This document shows, one piece after another, positions 17,825 to 24,976 of a DNA stretch of 35,098 bases. The notes under the pieces were generated by a model. It was given only the letters and a program-made list of their open reading frames with translations, ran no database searches and was not told the origin of the DNA. This DNA comes from a virus, in IMG/VR virus record IMGVR_UViG_3300046167_000212, positions 1-35,098 of that record. One strand, 5' to 3'. How positions within the stretch are numbered: position 1 is the first letter of the stretch; the number at the start of each line of letters is the position of its first letter. The translations under genes were made by a program, and so were the position numbers.

Positions 17825-18756
17825 AGTTCGATGGCAGCATCGAATCGGCAGTAGACCTTCTCGTTCAAAACGAGGAACAAGAGCAGGAGGAAGCGCCTGT
17901 TGCTGAAGTTTCTGAACAACCTGAAGAGGAATCAGAAGAAGAAGTAGCAGAGCAGCCTGACACTGAAGAGGAAGACTACGAACCCGAAGAGGAAGAGGTC
18001 GCAGAGCAGCCCAATACCTTCACCGTCAAAATTGACGGAACGGAGACAGAGGTAACGCTAGACGAGCTTCAGCGTGGTTATAGTGGTCAGAAGTATATTC
18101 AGAAAGGCATGCAGGAGGTCGCTGACCTGCGGAAAAGAGCCGAAACCGCTAATGCGACACTGGCATCGGCAGGCGAAGCGGTACTTGCCTTGTATCAACA
18201 GATGCAGGCACCCGGATTTGCCCAAGCCCCAGTGGAGCCCAAGAAGGAAGACTATGAGTCTGACATGATTGGGTACATGGAAGCTAATTTGGCATATCAA
18301 GACGCTCAAAAAAAATACGAGCAAGATATGACTCAAATGCAACAAACGCTTGCTTACCAGCAACAAGCTCAACAGCAAGCACAACAAGCCTATCTAGAAC
18401 GCGAAATGGAGACGTTACGTCAGGTTATGCCTGAGTTCTCCGATCCAGAAAAGGCAACCAAAACACGCGAGTCTATGCTCAGAATGGGCACAGAAGTATA
18501 TGGCTATCAGCCAGAAGAGATCTCCGCTGTGATGGATCACCGGGCAATACGTGTATTGAACGACGCCATCAAGTATCAAGAGATCATGCAGGGCAAAGAC
18601 AAGGCAGTCGAAAAGGCTACCAAAGGCCCTAAGCGTAAGGTTGTTAAGGCTGGATCGAAGAAGACAGCTTCAAATCGCAATGATGGTAGACAGGCTCGAT
18701 CAAAACTTAAACGCTCAGGAAGCATCAACGATGCTATGAGCTTAATTCTTGAATAG
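17803..18756 (+). CDS. Capsid scaffolding protein
   Basis: A 317-residue protein starting at GTG 17803 with an AAAGGAGA site upstream. Residues ~20-75 are an extended Glu-rich acidic stretch. A short beta segment NTFTVKIDGTETEVTLDEL follows, then Gln/Ala-rich coiled coil (about 100-215), and a strongly basic end (KGPKRKVVKAGSKKTASN, then RSKLKRSGSINDAMS). An acidic start, a coiled-coil middle and a basic capsid-binding tail are typical of scaffolds, and the gene lies directly between portal and major capsid protein. The assignment is by architecture and synteny. Confidence 0.82.
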   Translation: METTDELKFDGSIESAVDLLVQNEEQEQEEAPVAEVSEQPEEESEEEVAEQPDTEEEDYEPEEEEVAEQPNTFTVKIDGTETEVTLDELQRGYSGQKYIQKGMQEVADLRKRAETANATLASAGEAVLALYQQMQAPGFAQAPVEPKKEDYESDMIGYMEANLAYQDAQKKYEQDMTQMQQTLAYQQQAQQQAQQAYLEREMETLRQVMPEFSDPEKATKTRESMLRMGTEVYGYQPEEISAVMDHRAIRVLNDAIKYQEIMQGKDKAVEKATKGPKRKVVKAGSKKTASNRNDGRQARSKLKRSGSINDAMSLILE

Positions 18757-18767
18757 AGGTAATTATC

Positions 18768-19968
18768 ATGGCACAGCCAACCAACACCTTTGACAGCTAT
18801 GATGCTGTCGGTATCCGGGAAGATTTGGAAGACGTTATATATGACGTATCGCCGGAAGAAACCCCACTATATTCAGCTTGCGCAAAAGTCAAAGCAAGTA
18901 ACACTCTTCACGAGTGGCAGACTGACTCGCTTCGTTCTTCAGCGGCTAACGCTCACATTGAAGGCGATGCAACTACTGCAACTGCGCGTACCGCGACTTC
19001 ACGTCTCGGCAACTACACGCAGATCTTTAAGAACGCAGTAGTTATTCCTGACACAGACGAAGGTCTGAAGAAGGCAGGTCGTGCAGCGGAAGTTGCTTAT
19101 CAAATGCTCAAGACTGCTAAAGAGCAGAAGCTTGACATTGAGAAGGCGCTTTTCGACAACAACGCGCGCGCTGCTGGTAACTCAACCACAGCTCGTGAGC
19201 TTGCTGGTGCGCCAGCGTGGATGATCACCAACACTGACTTCGGTTCAGGTGGTGCAGACGCTACTGGTGACGGTACAGATGCACGTACAGACGGCACTCA
19301 GGCTGCTTTCTCTCAGACTCGTTTTGACAGCGTAATGCAGTCAATTTGGGAGCAAGGCGGAAACCCTGACTCTGTCTATCTGTCAGCTTTCCAGATGAAC
19401 GTAGCTCTTGGCTTTGCCGGGAACAACAACCAGCGTTCAACTGTTAAGGCAGAAGACGAGCGTGTTATCAAGCACATGGATGTGTATGTAACGCCTAAAC
19501 ACCTTTGGGCCTCCGCAGCGTAAGTTGCGAGAGATAATCGCGTGAACTGCTGGAAAGCTAAGTCGAAAGATATGCCAATCAGCAGCCAAGGTTCGCAGCA
19601 ATGCGTTCAAGGTTCAGAGACTAGGTCATGGAGTCCCACAGGGACAGTAAAGGCCCACGAGTGCGCGACATCCTACGGGATGAAGATATAGTCCGATACT
19701 CCAGCGAAAGCCGGAGAGCTTAGGATAAAGAGCCTAAGCATAACGATTGTGGGGTACAGTAGAGTTCATTCCATCGCGTGAGAACCGTTCGCGTGACGTC
19801 TTCATTATGCAAGACGATATGTGGGCTGTTGGTGTTCTTCGTCCAACTAAGAACATCGCACTTGCGAAGACTGGTGATGCGACTACACGTCAGGTGACTA
19901 CTGAGCTGACCCTCATTTGTAAGAATGAGAAGGCTTCAGGCATGATCGCTGATTGCACAACTTCTTAA
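18768..19968 (+). CDS. Major capsid protein (DUF5309-like), split by a group I intron
   Basis: Exon 1 is 18768-19496 (243 codons) and exon 2 is 19750-19968. Joined they encode 315 residues, reading across the junction as VYVTP|WGTVEFIPSREN, in frame. Unspliced message would stop nine codons into the intron (TAA 19521-19523). Motifs of the DUF5309/SU10-like capsid family are visible: DLEDVIYDVSPEETPLYS near residue 20, RTATSRLGNYTQIF, EIALAKTGD-like NIALAKTGDATTRQV, and the ending LICKNEKASGMI. The fold expected is HK97-like. A GAGG ribosome site precedes ATG and a strong terminator follows the stop. The family call is from memory of its motifs. Confidence 0.88.
19497..19749 (+). ncRNA. Group I self-splicing intron (subgroup IA-like), no ORF
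   Basis: A 253-nt insertion starting after exon U (19496) and ending in G (19749). P1 is GCCUAAA (19493-19499) with UUUGGGC (19504-19510), with the U.G pair at the splice site. P2 is 19514-19519/19524-19529 with a GUAA loop. P3 is 19538-19543/19663-19668. P4 is CUGCUG 19547-19552/CAGCAG 19580-19585. P6 is 19594-19597/19602-19605 with a GCAA loop. P7 is GACUA 19619-19623/UAGUC 19689-19693, inside the hallmark AAGAUAUAGUCC. An extra hairpin at 19633-19645 lies between P7 and P3, as in subgroup IA. P8 is 19670-19673/19678-19681 with a UACG loop, P9 is 19699-19716 with a GAAA loop, and P9.1 is 19718-19739. It is too short for a homing endonuclease and none is seen elsewhere. Confidence 0.95.
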
Positions 19969-19982
19969 TCGAAGTGACATAT

Positions 19983-20006
19983 AGGGGGCTTCGGCCCCCT
20001 CTTTTT
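19983..20006 (+). terminator. Rho-independent terminator after the capsid gene
   Basis: Stem AGGGGGC (19983-19989) pairs with GCCCCCT (19994-20000) around a TTCG tetraloop, followed by CTTTTT. It lies 14 bases after the capsid stop and 11 bases before the next ATG, so it would reduce read-through from the capsid gene into the downstream genes. Confidence 0.93.
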
Positions 20007-20017
20007 GGAGACTGAGT

Positions 20018-20218
20018 ATGTATAAGGTAACTATCGGTGCGCTGTTCATTGACGGCAAGAAGCATGTCCGAGGCGACATGGTAGATTTATCAGCAGAAAA
20101 AGCGGCAGCTTATAGCAATAACTTAGAGCCATGCGAAGCGCCTAAAGCAAAAGCAAAGCCCAAGGCAAAAGCTAAAGCAACTCCGCGAAAGAAGAAGGCG
20201 TCTACAAGTGAAGGTTAA
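20018..20218 (+). CDS. Small protein with Lys/Ala-rich tail
   Basis: A 66-residue protein with a compact N-terminal part (YKVTIGALFIDGKKHVRGDM, then VDLSAEKAAAYSNN) that reads like a small beta domain, followed by a PKAKAKPKAKAKATPRKKK tail. The ribosome site TTGGAG directly follows the terminator tract. Short proteins with an Ala/Lys tail are common directly after capsid genes and may bind the head or DNA, but no function can be shown. Its stop lies inside the start of the next gene (overlap 11 bases). Confidence 0.65.
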   Translation: MYKVTIGALFIDGKKHVRGDMVDLSAEKAAAYSNNLEPCEAPKAKAKPKAKAKATPRKKKASTSEG

Positions 20219-20495
20219 AGAAAATTTCCGCAACAATCACGACGGCACTTTTACCGTTGAGAAGCAGTTCGATAACACGCCGTATTTAGAGCGCACTCAA
20301 ATGTTGCGATCTATGGGCGCAGGTAAGCTCCCAGAGTCATGGTGTGTCGGCTCTATTCCTATGCACTTGTTAGCGCAGTGGATGAAGGAAGAGAATGTGG
20401 CTTGGGATGATCGTGATGGTCGCAGCAAGCTTATTATGCGCAAGCTAAACGATCCTGATTTTAAGAAGCTACGCATTGTCGAAGGCAAAGTCTAA
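20208..20495 (+). CDS. Small conserved phage head-region protein
   Basis: A 95-residue protein starting at GTG 20208. Stretches NNHDGTFTVEKQFDNTPYLE, IPMHLLAQWMKEENVAWDD and KLNDPDFKKLRIVEGKV match a small protein commonly found between capsid and tail genes in podo- and siphoviruses. There is no catalytic motif, signal peptide or membrane segment. It overlaps the preceding gene by 11 bases and the following candidate gene by 20. A head-completion or internal role is possible but unproven. Confidence 0.65.
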   Translation: MKVKENFRNNHDGTFTVEKQFDNTPYLERTQMLRSMGAGKLPESWCVGSIPMHLLAQWMKEENVAWDDRDGRSKLIMRKLNDPDFKKLRIVEGKV

Positions 20496-20691
20496 GAAGG
20501 CTCTCAAGGCAAAAATAAATGCTCTTAATCAACAGATCGAGGTGTTAATTAAGGACAGGGACGCATTGCTGCGGCTGTACATAGGAGATGTTAATGAAAT
20601 CATTATTGATGCTGAGTACACCGTTGTTGATGTTGATGGCCCTCAGCCTAAACGCACAAGAACCAATCGTAACCGAATCGACCACAAATAG
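20476..20691 (+). CDS. Small basic coiled-coil protein overlapping two neighbours
   Basis: A 71-residue reading frame starting at TTG 20476. Residues 8-35 form a clear amphipathic helix (KALKAKINALNQQIEVLIKD). A short strand part (EYTVVDVDGPQP) and a basic end RTRTNRNR follow. If absent, 98 bases would be non-coding in an otherwise packed genome, which supports it. Against it are the TTG start and a 98-base overlap with the signal peptide of the next gene. The overlap segment reads sensibly in both frames, so a genuine gene overlap is possible. Confidence 0.45.
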   Translation: MSKAKSKKALKAKINALNQQIEVLIKDRDALLRLYIGDVNEIIIDAEYTVVDVDGPQPKRTRTNRNRIDHK

Positions 20692-21151
20692 TACGGTTAC
20701 AACAAATGGCAAGATGGAGACTGTGGTAAAGACGCCACCTCCATCTGCTATTTCCCCTCAGATAATTTCCGGCGGTAATTCAGACCTATGCACGGTCGGT
20801 GTGGCCGGGGCCGTTCAGACACAGATCCTTGGCATCTCAATGGGCACGACCCTAACTGAGGAAAACTGTGTCACCTTGAAGCGGGCCAAAACCTTATATG
20901 ATATGGGAATGAAGGTCGCTGCCGTCAGCACGATGTGCTCTGGGTCAGAGCAGGTCTTCAACGCCATGATGAACGCCGGTACTCCGTGCCCTTACAAGGG
21001 ACTAATCGGTGACGAGGCAAAGGCTGCGTGGGAGGCGGATACATTAGTTGCCGCTGTAACTGTGAGTGAGGAAACAGGTGAATCGAATGACGATACTACC
21101 AAGGGCGCTAGCGCTGTTGCTGGCGTTCTGGGCCTCTTGCTCTTGCTCTGA
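20594..21151 (+). CDS. Exported protein 1 of cassette
   Basis: Start ATG 20594 is chosen over ATG 20588 because AGGAG (20583-20587) then lies six bases upstream. The 185-residue protein has a signal peptide (MKSLLMLSTPLLMLMALSLNA, cleaved before QEP, quoted here as 21 or fewer: MKSLLMLST...LSLNA). The mature part has SDLCTVGVAGAVQTQILGIS, CVTLKRAKTLYDMGMKVAAV and FNAMMNAGTPCPYKGLIGD, with paired cysteines suggesting oxidised folding outside the cytoplasm. The C-terminus is a short hydrophobic run (AVAGVLGLLLLL), possibly membrane-anchored. This pattern recurs in phages as a hypothetical protein. It is the first of five exported proteins and its 3' end overlaps the next gene by 65 bases. Confidence 0.7.
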   Translation: MKSLLMLSTPLLMLMALSLNAQEPIVTESTTNSTVTTNGKMETVVKTPPPSAISPQIISGGNSDLCTVGVAGAVQTQILGISMGTTLTEENCVTLKRAKTLYDMGMKVAAVSTMCSGSEQVFNAMMNAGTPCPYKGLIGDEAKAAWEADTLVAAVTVSEETGESNDDTTKGASAVAGVLGLLLLL

Positions 21152-21944
21152 GACGATCTATGGGGCAACGCCTAATGCGGCCTCTGCGGGCCTCAATTGG
21201 GTTATGAGCAATGTTCTGCCAGAGCAGGCGGGATTGCAGGTAACCGGCGTTGTTTACCAATACACGGCAGTTAAAGACCCAGAAGACGATATGGTCGTGC
21301 ATGTGCAGAACCAAAATGCGCAAGACAGCGGTTATATCTTTCGTGAGACAGACGATTGGTCTGGCCTGCCCGGTAATACGATCAACAAGCTGATACCCGT
21401 CGGTGACGTCCCTATACAGCTATGGGGCGATGGATCGATTGATGTGGAGGGCCAAGGGCAAGTGACTGAGCCTAACGTGGTTTACACATACAAATACGAC
21501 CCTTGTTATGACCCACAGAGCGACCCTTCATGCCCCGGCTATTTGCCTCCAATTCCTGAGCCTGAGCCGGTAGATGTCTACGACGCGCTGAATGATCAGG
21601 CGGTGCTAGAGGCAACACAAGAGACAGATCCTGAGCTATTCGACCGAGACGGCAAGAACAGGCGTGAGGTAGAGCGTGAGGCCGATGACCGGTTAGAGCA
21701 GGGGCTTGCGGCTTCAGAGAATGCGTTAAATATCGCTAGTGGGTCAGCACAAGACTTTATGGTTGCAGCGATGGCTAACGAGATGCGATTTGACCCCTAT
21801 TATGCGGCAAAGCTAGAGGGTGGCGTTTACCGGGACGTTGTAGCGCTACCAAGCAAAGATATACCTGATAACCCGCGGGGCTTGCGTAATGGCCTTGCAC
21901 AACAACTCTTGCACCAAAAAATGATCGAATCACAATACAAGTGA
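21087..21944 (+). CDS. Exported protein 2 of cassette
   Basis: Start ATG 21087 gives 285 residues. The upstream in-frame ATG 21066 would put seven charged/polar residues before the signal. The signal peptide is MTILPRALALLLAFWASCSC with a SETIYG mature start. The preceding Cys could be lipid-modified but the lipobox is poor. The mature N-terminus GATPNAASAGLNWVMSNV is followed by repeated glutamate/proline segments and a Cys pair (YDPCYDPQSDPSCPGY). The C-terminal half is helical and charged (REVEREADDRLEQGLAASEN). No homologous function can be named. It ends ten bases before the next ATG. Confidence 0.7.
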   Translation: MTILPRALALLLAFWASCSCSETIYGATPNAASAGLNWVMSNVLPEQAGLQVTGVVYQYTAVKDPEDDMVVHVQNQNAQDSGYIFRETDDWSGLPGNTINKLIPVGDVPIQLWGDGSIDVEGQGQVTEPNVVYTYKYDPCYDPQSDPSCPGYLPPIPEPEPVDVYDALNDQAVLEATQETDPELFDRDGKNRREVEREADDRLEQGLAASENALNIASGSAQDFMVAAMANEMRFDPYYAAKLEGGVYRDVVALPSKDIPDNPRGLRNGLAQQLLHQKMIESQYK

Positions 21945-21954
21945 GGTATGAACG

Positions 21955-22449
21955 ATGTACAAATTAGTAGTTAGTGCGCTTGCACTGTTAGCACTTCCGG
22001 CGCTGGGGGAAGAGGCAATCATCACCGGGAACGTAGAGTCTAAGTGTCAAATCAATACCGATATCAACGGTGTCTTTGGCAACCCGACTGCCGGCACATT
22101 AAGCACATTGCCAGCAGATGGCGGTGTTATGCCCATCATTCGATACGACGTTGCACTAGGAGAGGCGTACACGGCCCGTGTCATTGCTCCCAGTAGCTTT
22201 AGCACGTCACCTACGCTAGACGATATTGTTGTGTGGACTGCCGACGTTGAGGTCAACGAGGTCTCAGATACAGCTATGTCTGACTACGAGACCGATAAGA
22301 TTCAGTACGAGTACACGACTGAGTTTGACCTACACACCGCGGGTTCTACGTGGTTTAAGGTAACGAGCAAGGCGGAGTACGGGTACGGTCGATCACTCCC
22401 CGGCGGTCAATATCGAGCTATTGTGATGGCAGAATGTATCGCCAACTAA
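21955..22449 (+). CDS. Exported protein 3: pilin/spore-coat-U-like candidate
   Basis: A 164-residue protein with signal peptide MYKLVVSALALLALPALG. The mature part (EEAIITGNVESKCQINTD onward) is beta-rich, with one Cys in the first strand and another in the last (MAECIAN). That arrangement resembles fimbrial subunits and spore coat U-type Ig folds, where these cysteines bridge. YGYGRSLPGGQYRAIV precedes the last strand. The match is architectural only and no family hit can be claimed. The ribosome site GAGGTATGAACG is directly upstream, and its TAA overlaps the next ATG (TAATG). Confidence 0.65.
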   Translation: MYKLVVSALALLALPALGEEAIITGNVESKCQINTDINGVFGNPTAGTLSTLPADGGVMPIIRYDVALGEAYTARVIAPSSFSTSPTLDDIVVWTADVEVNEVSDTAMSDYETDKIQYEYTTEFDLHTAGSTWFKVTSKAEYGYGRSLPGGQYRAIVMAECIAN

Positions 22450-22835
22450 TGAAAGCGGTATATGCAACACTTGCTTTTGCGATGGCCTCTCTGGCTCAAG
22501 CGCATGAGATGTTGCCAACATATCCTCGCCTCAAGCCGTCATACGTTGACGACGTCATGCAGGTGCAGATGCGGATGTTTAATAAGCGTCAGGATGTGGA
22601 GTGGTATGAGGTGGGCGTCTTTGATGCCGAGTGGAAAGCAGTGCCATTTGTCACTGGCTACCGCATATTGAAGGTAGAGTACCTGTCGCACGTACGGTTT
22701 GACGTGTATGTCAGAGAGTCTGATGCGCAGCGTGCGCGCTACATTTGCTCGCAGTCGAAGTTAAGGCGCGATGACTCAGAAGGTACGGTGATTGCCTCGC
22801 GGATATGCTCTAAATTTAAGCCACCGTTACTATGA
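22449..22835 (+). CDS. Exported protein 4: small Ig-like/chaperone-like candidate
   Basis: A 128-residue protein starting at ATG 22449, which overlaps the previous stop. Signal peptide MKAVYATLAFAMASLAQA, mature start HEMLPTYPRLKPSY. The strands VMQVQMRMFNKRQDVEWYEV, AVPFVTGYRILKVEY and FDVYVRESDAQRARYICSQS resemble the order of strands in PapD-like periplasmic chaperones, here without the usual length of 220 or so residues. Two Cys near the C-terminus may pair. It directly follows the pilin-like gene and overlaps the next gene (ATGA). Confidence 0.6.
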   Translation: MKAVYATLAFAMASLAQAHEMLPTYPRLKPSYVDDVMQVQMRMFNKRQDVEWYEVGVFDAEWKAVPFVTGYRILKVEYLSHVRFDVYVRESDAQRARYICSQSKLRRDDSEGTVIASRICSKFKPPLL

Positions 22836-23251
22836 AGAGGATCGCATTATTACTGCCGTTTCTGTGCGTCAGCGCGTATGGGCAGAACAACTCACTTAAC
22901 TTACAGCTCCCTAGTGGGCCGACCAGCTACCAATCAGATAAGTTCCGGGCCGGTGATTTAGATTGCTCTAACGCGATAGGTGGCGGTACGAACTTAGAAT
23001 TTGGCGTCACCGGTATTATTAACAATGCTGAAGACCCCTTCTCTGGCCGTGACCCCATCAATCCACAGCGGAAAGATATCGGCGTCTATGCGCGCATTGT
23101 CATACCGTTAGATGGCCCAGAGGAAAGAATTAACTGCAACACCCTGTACAAGCTAGAGCTAGAGAAGAAGCAGCTAGAGGTACTGAAGTTGCGTCGTGAG
23201 GTTGATAACCTCCGTGCGATGGCTAAAGGCAACGGGGAGTTCGAGAATTGA
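22832..23251 (+). CDS. Exported protein 5 of cassette, C-terminal coiled coil
   Basis: A 139-residue protein with signal peptide MKRIALLLPFLCVSAYG and mature start QNNSLNLQLPSGPTSY. Its centre is Gly/Asn-rich (RAGDLDCSNAIGGGTN, LEFGVTGIINNAEDPFSG), then GVYARIVIPLDGPEERINCN. A charged coiled coil follows (LYKLELEKKQLEVLKLRREV). Two Cys flank the beta part. The mix of outer-membrane-like strands and coiled coil suggests an envelope-bound assembly protein, but the function is unknown. It starts on an ATGA overlap and its TGA overlaps the TTG start of the next gene. Confidence 0.65.
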   Translation: MKRIALLLPFLCVSAYGQNNSLNLQLPSGPTSYQSDKFRAGDLDCSNAIGGGTNLEFGVTGIINNAEDPFSGRDPINPQRKDIGVYARIVIPLDGPEERINCNTLYKLELEKKQLEVLKLRREVDNLRAMAKGNGEFEN

Positions 23252-23754
23252 GCGAAGACATCGAAGATCAGGTCAAGATGGTAACCGGGCATGTGTCCAA
23301 GATGTCATGGGGTGCGCGTATTGCGGCCTTTGGTGTGGTTAGTAGCTTGTGTGGAACGCTATATGGCGGGTTCTTGATGTATCAGAAGGTCGAAGAGATC
23401 GCGACGTTAGATCTTGGTGCATACCAGCAGCAGATGGAAGTCATGGACACCAAAGTGACTGAGGCCGTGGAGTATAGCCGGGACATTAAAAATGGTCTGC
23501 GCGATGATATAATCAGGATCGAACAGCAGGCAGATCGCACTGAAGATTTAGTACGAAGTAATACGCGTGAGCTACGTGACGCTATGGATGCTGTGCAGAA
23601 AGATGCGCGTGAGATGATAGACGCGGCAGATGATCGATTCGAGACGCGACGTGAGCAGTTGCGAGCCTCTCAAGATCAAGACATGAAGGAGCTGGAAGAG
23701 CGGTTAGAGGCGCTAGTCCAGAAAGCATTAGACAACCCACTGGCGGACAAGTAA
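23248..23754 (+). CDS. Membrane-anchored coiled-coil protein (spanin-like topology)
   Basis: A 168-residue protein starting at TTG 23248, overlapping the previous stop. Residues ~1-23 are cytoplasmic by the positive-inside rule (GHVSKMSWGAR). Residues ~24-44 are one transmembrane helix (IAAFGVVSSLCGTLYGGFLM). Residues 50-165 are an unbroken charged coiled coil (LRDDIIRIEQQADRTEDLVR). N-in topology with a periplasmic coil resembles an inner-membrane spanin, and the location just before holin and endolysin fits. No outer-membrane partner is clearly identified, so the spanin role is inference. Confidence 0.6.
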   Translation: MSEDIEDQVKMVTGHVSKMSWGARIAAFGVVSSLCGTLYGGFLMYQKVEEIATLDLGAYQQQMEVMDTKVTEAVEYSRDIKNGLRDDIIRIEQQADRTEDLVRSNTRELRDAMDAVQKDAREMIDAADDRFETRREQLRASQDQDMKELEERLEALVQKALDNPLADK

Positions 23755-23960
23755 TGGATACAGCAGGAGAGGCATTAAAGCGCATAGAGATACACCAAGC
23801 AGAATGTGAGGTGCTGCGTAAGTCTATAGACGACAGGCTCGACAGAATAGAAAAGCGACTTGATGACGGTGGGAATCAGTTTAAACGACTCGAACGAATG
23901 ATTTGGGGCAACACGGTTCTCGTGGTTAGCCTATTAAAAGGCTTGGAGTATTTAGGATGA
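23754..23960 (+). CDS. Small coiled coil with C-terminal membrane segment
   Basis: A 68-residue protein with a helical N-terminus (ALKRIEIHQAECEVLRKSID) and charged coil (DRLDRIEKRLDDGGNQFKRL), ending in a hydrophobic tail (WGNTVLVVSLLKGLEYLG) that could insert in the membrane. The architecture resembles XhlA-type haemolysin enhancers that act with holins. The ATG overlaps the previous stop (TAATG) and the gene overlaps holin by four bases, so it is part of the lysis cluster by coupling. Confidence 0.6.
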   Translation: MDTAGEALKRIEIHQAECEVLRKSIDDRLDRIEKRLDDGGNQFKRLERMIWGNTVLVVSLLKGLEYLG

Positions 23961-24433
23961 AATTTGATGCAATCAAAGGTTTGGTTGGTGAGTTAGCTCC
24001 TACTATTGGCGCGGCTCTTGGTGGCCCTGTAGGGGGCGCGGCGGCAGGCATGCTGGCACAGGTGCTAGGTTGTGAGCCTACGCCACAGAAGATTGAGAAG
24101 GCGCTACAGACGGCCACACCAGAGCAACTGGCTGAGATCAAGAAGGCTGAACTTGACTTTGAAGTCAGGATGAAAGAGCTTGAAGTTGATGTATTTTCCT
24201 TAGAAACAAAGGATACACAACATGCTAGAGAATCATTCTCAGAGGATTGGACGGCAAGATCTATCGCTATTCTGTCCATACTGCTGTTTGGTGGGTATGT
24301 GTTTCTCGTTACTCTCCAGCCTGCTGATGACAACGACCTCAATGTCGTTAACCTCGTGCTGGGTTATCTCGGGGGCATCGTGTCTTCTGTGGTGAGCTTT
24401 TACTTCGGCGCTAGTAAGTCGGGTGGAAAATGA
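23957..24433 (+). CDS. Holin, GTA-type with three membrane segments
   Basis: A 158-residue protein with the layout of the 3-TM holin family associated with gene-transfer agents. The first membrane segment is Gly/Ala-rich (LAPTIGAALGGPVGGAAAGM), a long charged linker follows (about residues 45-95), then two C-terminal segments (SIAILSILLFGGYVFLVTL and GYLGGIVSSVVSFYFGAS) and a short Lys tail. It would make the pores that release endolysin. The gene overlaps endolysin by four bases (ATGA), the usual holin-lysin arrangement. Confidence 0.82.
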   Translation: MKFDAIKGLVGELAPTIGAALGGPVGGAAAGMLAQVLGCEPTPQKIEKALQTATPEQLAEIKKAELDFEVRMKELEVDVFSLETKDTQHARESFSEDWTARSIAILSILLFGGYVFLVTLQPADDNDLNVVNLVLGYLGGIVSSVVSFYFGASKSGGK

Positions 24434-24846
24434 GCAAGCTATCTGATCAACTAAGAGTCCACGAAGGCGTACGCAAGCACGTATACCTTTGCTCTGCGGG
24501 ATACGAGACCATTGGTGTAGGCCGTAACATTGCCGACTCTGGCCTTGGCTTGTCTGACGACGAGATCGACTACCTGCTGAAGAATGACATCACGCGATGC
24601 CGTAAAGAGCTAGAGACGTACTCGTGGTTCTCTGATCTCGATGAGGTACGCCAAGACGCACTTATCAATATGTGCTTCAACTTGGGCCTCAGCCGACTGG
24701 CTAACTTTAAGAACGCCCTATCCTCTATGGCTGTTGGTGCATACGCAGATGCTGCTGAGCATTTTCTGGACTCACGCTGGGCCAGTCAGGTGGGTAACCG
24801 GGCGCAAGAAGTAGCCCACATGATCCGCACTGGAGAGTACCCCTAA
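24430..24846 (+). CDS. Endolysin, GH24 T4-type lysozyme with E-C-T triad
   Basis: A 138-residue soluble lysozyme that cleaves peptidoglycan glycan strands. The catalytic signature is E12 (HEG), C21 (YLCSAG) and T27 (GYETIGVGRN), with spacings of eight and five residues. That matches the E-8-D/C-5-T rule of GH24 lysozymes, here with Cys in place of the common Asp. The C-terminal lobe has DALINMCFNLGLSRLANF and SRWASQVGNRAQEVAHMI. No signal or SAR segment is seen, so export depends on the holin just upstream. Length is typical for the family. Confidence 0.9.
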   Translation: MSKLSDQLRVHEGVRKHVYLCSAGYETIGVGRNIADSGLGLSDDEIDYLLKNDITRCRKELETYSWFSDLDEVRQDALINMCFNLGLSRLANFKNALSSMAVGAYADAAEHFLDSRWASQVGNRAQEVAHMIRTGEYP

Positions 24847-24864
24847 GTTCCACGTAGAACACTC
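24847..24864. promoter_or_regulatory. Imperfect palindrome after endolysin
   Basis: The 14-bp segment GTTCCACGTAGAAC is palindromic except at one pair of positions. It lies just after the endolysin stop at the beginning of a 142-bp gene-free control region. It could bind a dimeric regulator, but no second copy was noticed. Confidence 0.35.
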
Positions 24865-24923
24865 CGCTGTCGCTTATGGCGACACACCTAGCAAGGTAGC
24901 TATCACGCTATCTGTGTCAGATG

Positions 24924-24952
24924 TTGCAACACACGCTATATGTATGTAGTAT
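24924..24952 (+). promoter_or_regulatory. Candidate sigma70 promoter for the early/middle operon
   Basis: TTGCAA (24924-24929) and TAGTAT (24947-24952) are 17 bp apart. The first gene of the downstream operon starts at 24989, with GGGAGAAGG before the ATG. No coding frame occupies this region and endolysin ends 78 bp upstream. Confidence 0.5.
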
Positions 24953-24956
24953 CTCT

Positions 24957-24976
24957 TATGTGCAATTAAGCACATA
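24957..24976. promoter_or_regulatory. Inverted repeat (candidate operator) at the predicted start site
   Basis: Perfect 7-bp arms TATGTGC and GCACATA flank six AT-only bases. The repeat begins five bases after the candidate -10 and therefore covers the expected transcription start. A repressor bound here would block the operon at 24989 onward. The HTH proteins at 26713 and 26925 are possible ligands. Confidence 0.5.

Noticed and set aside
23505-23513. TGATATAAT within the coiled-coil gene
   Set aside because: It is inside a well-supported coding frame, without a good -35 and without a gene start nearby.
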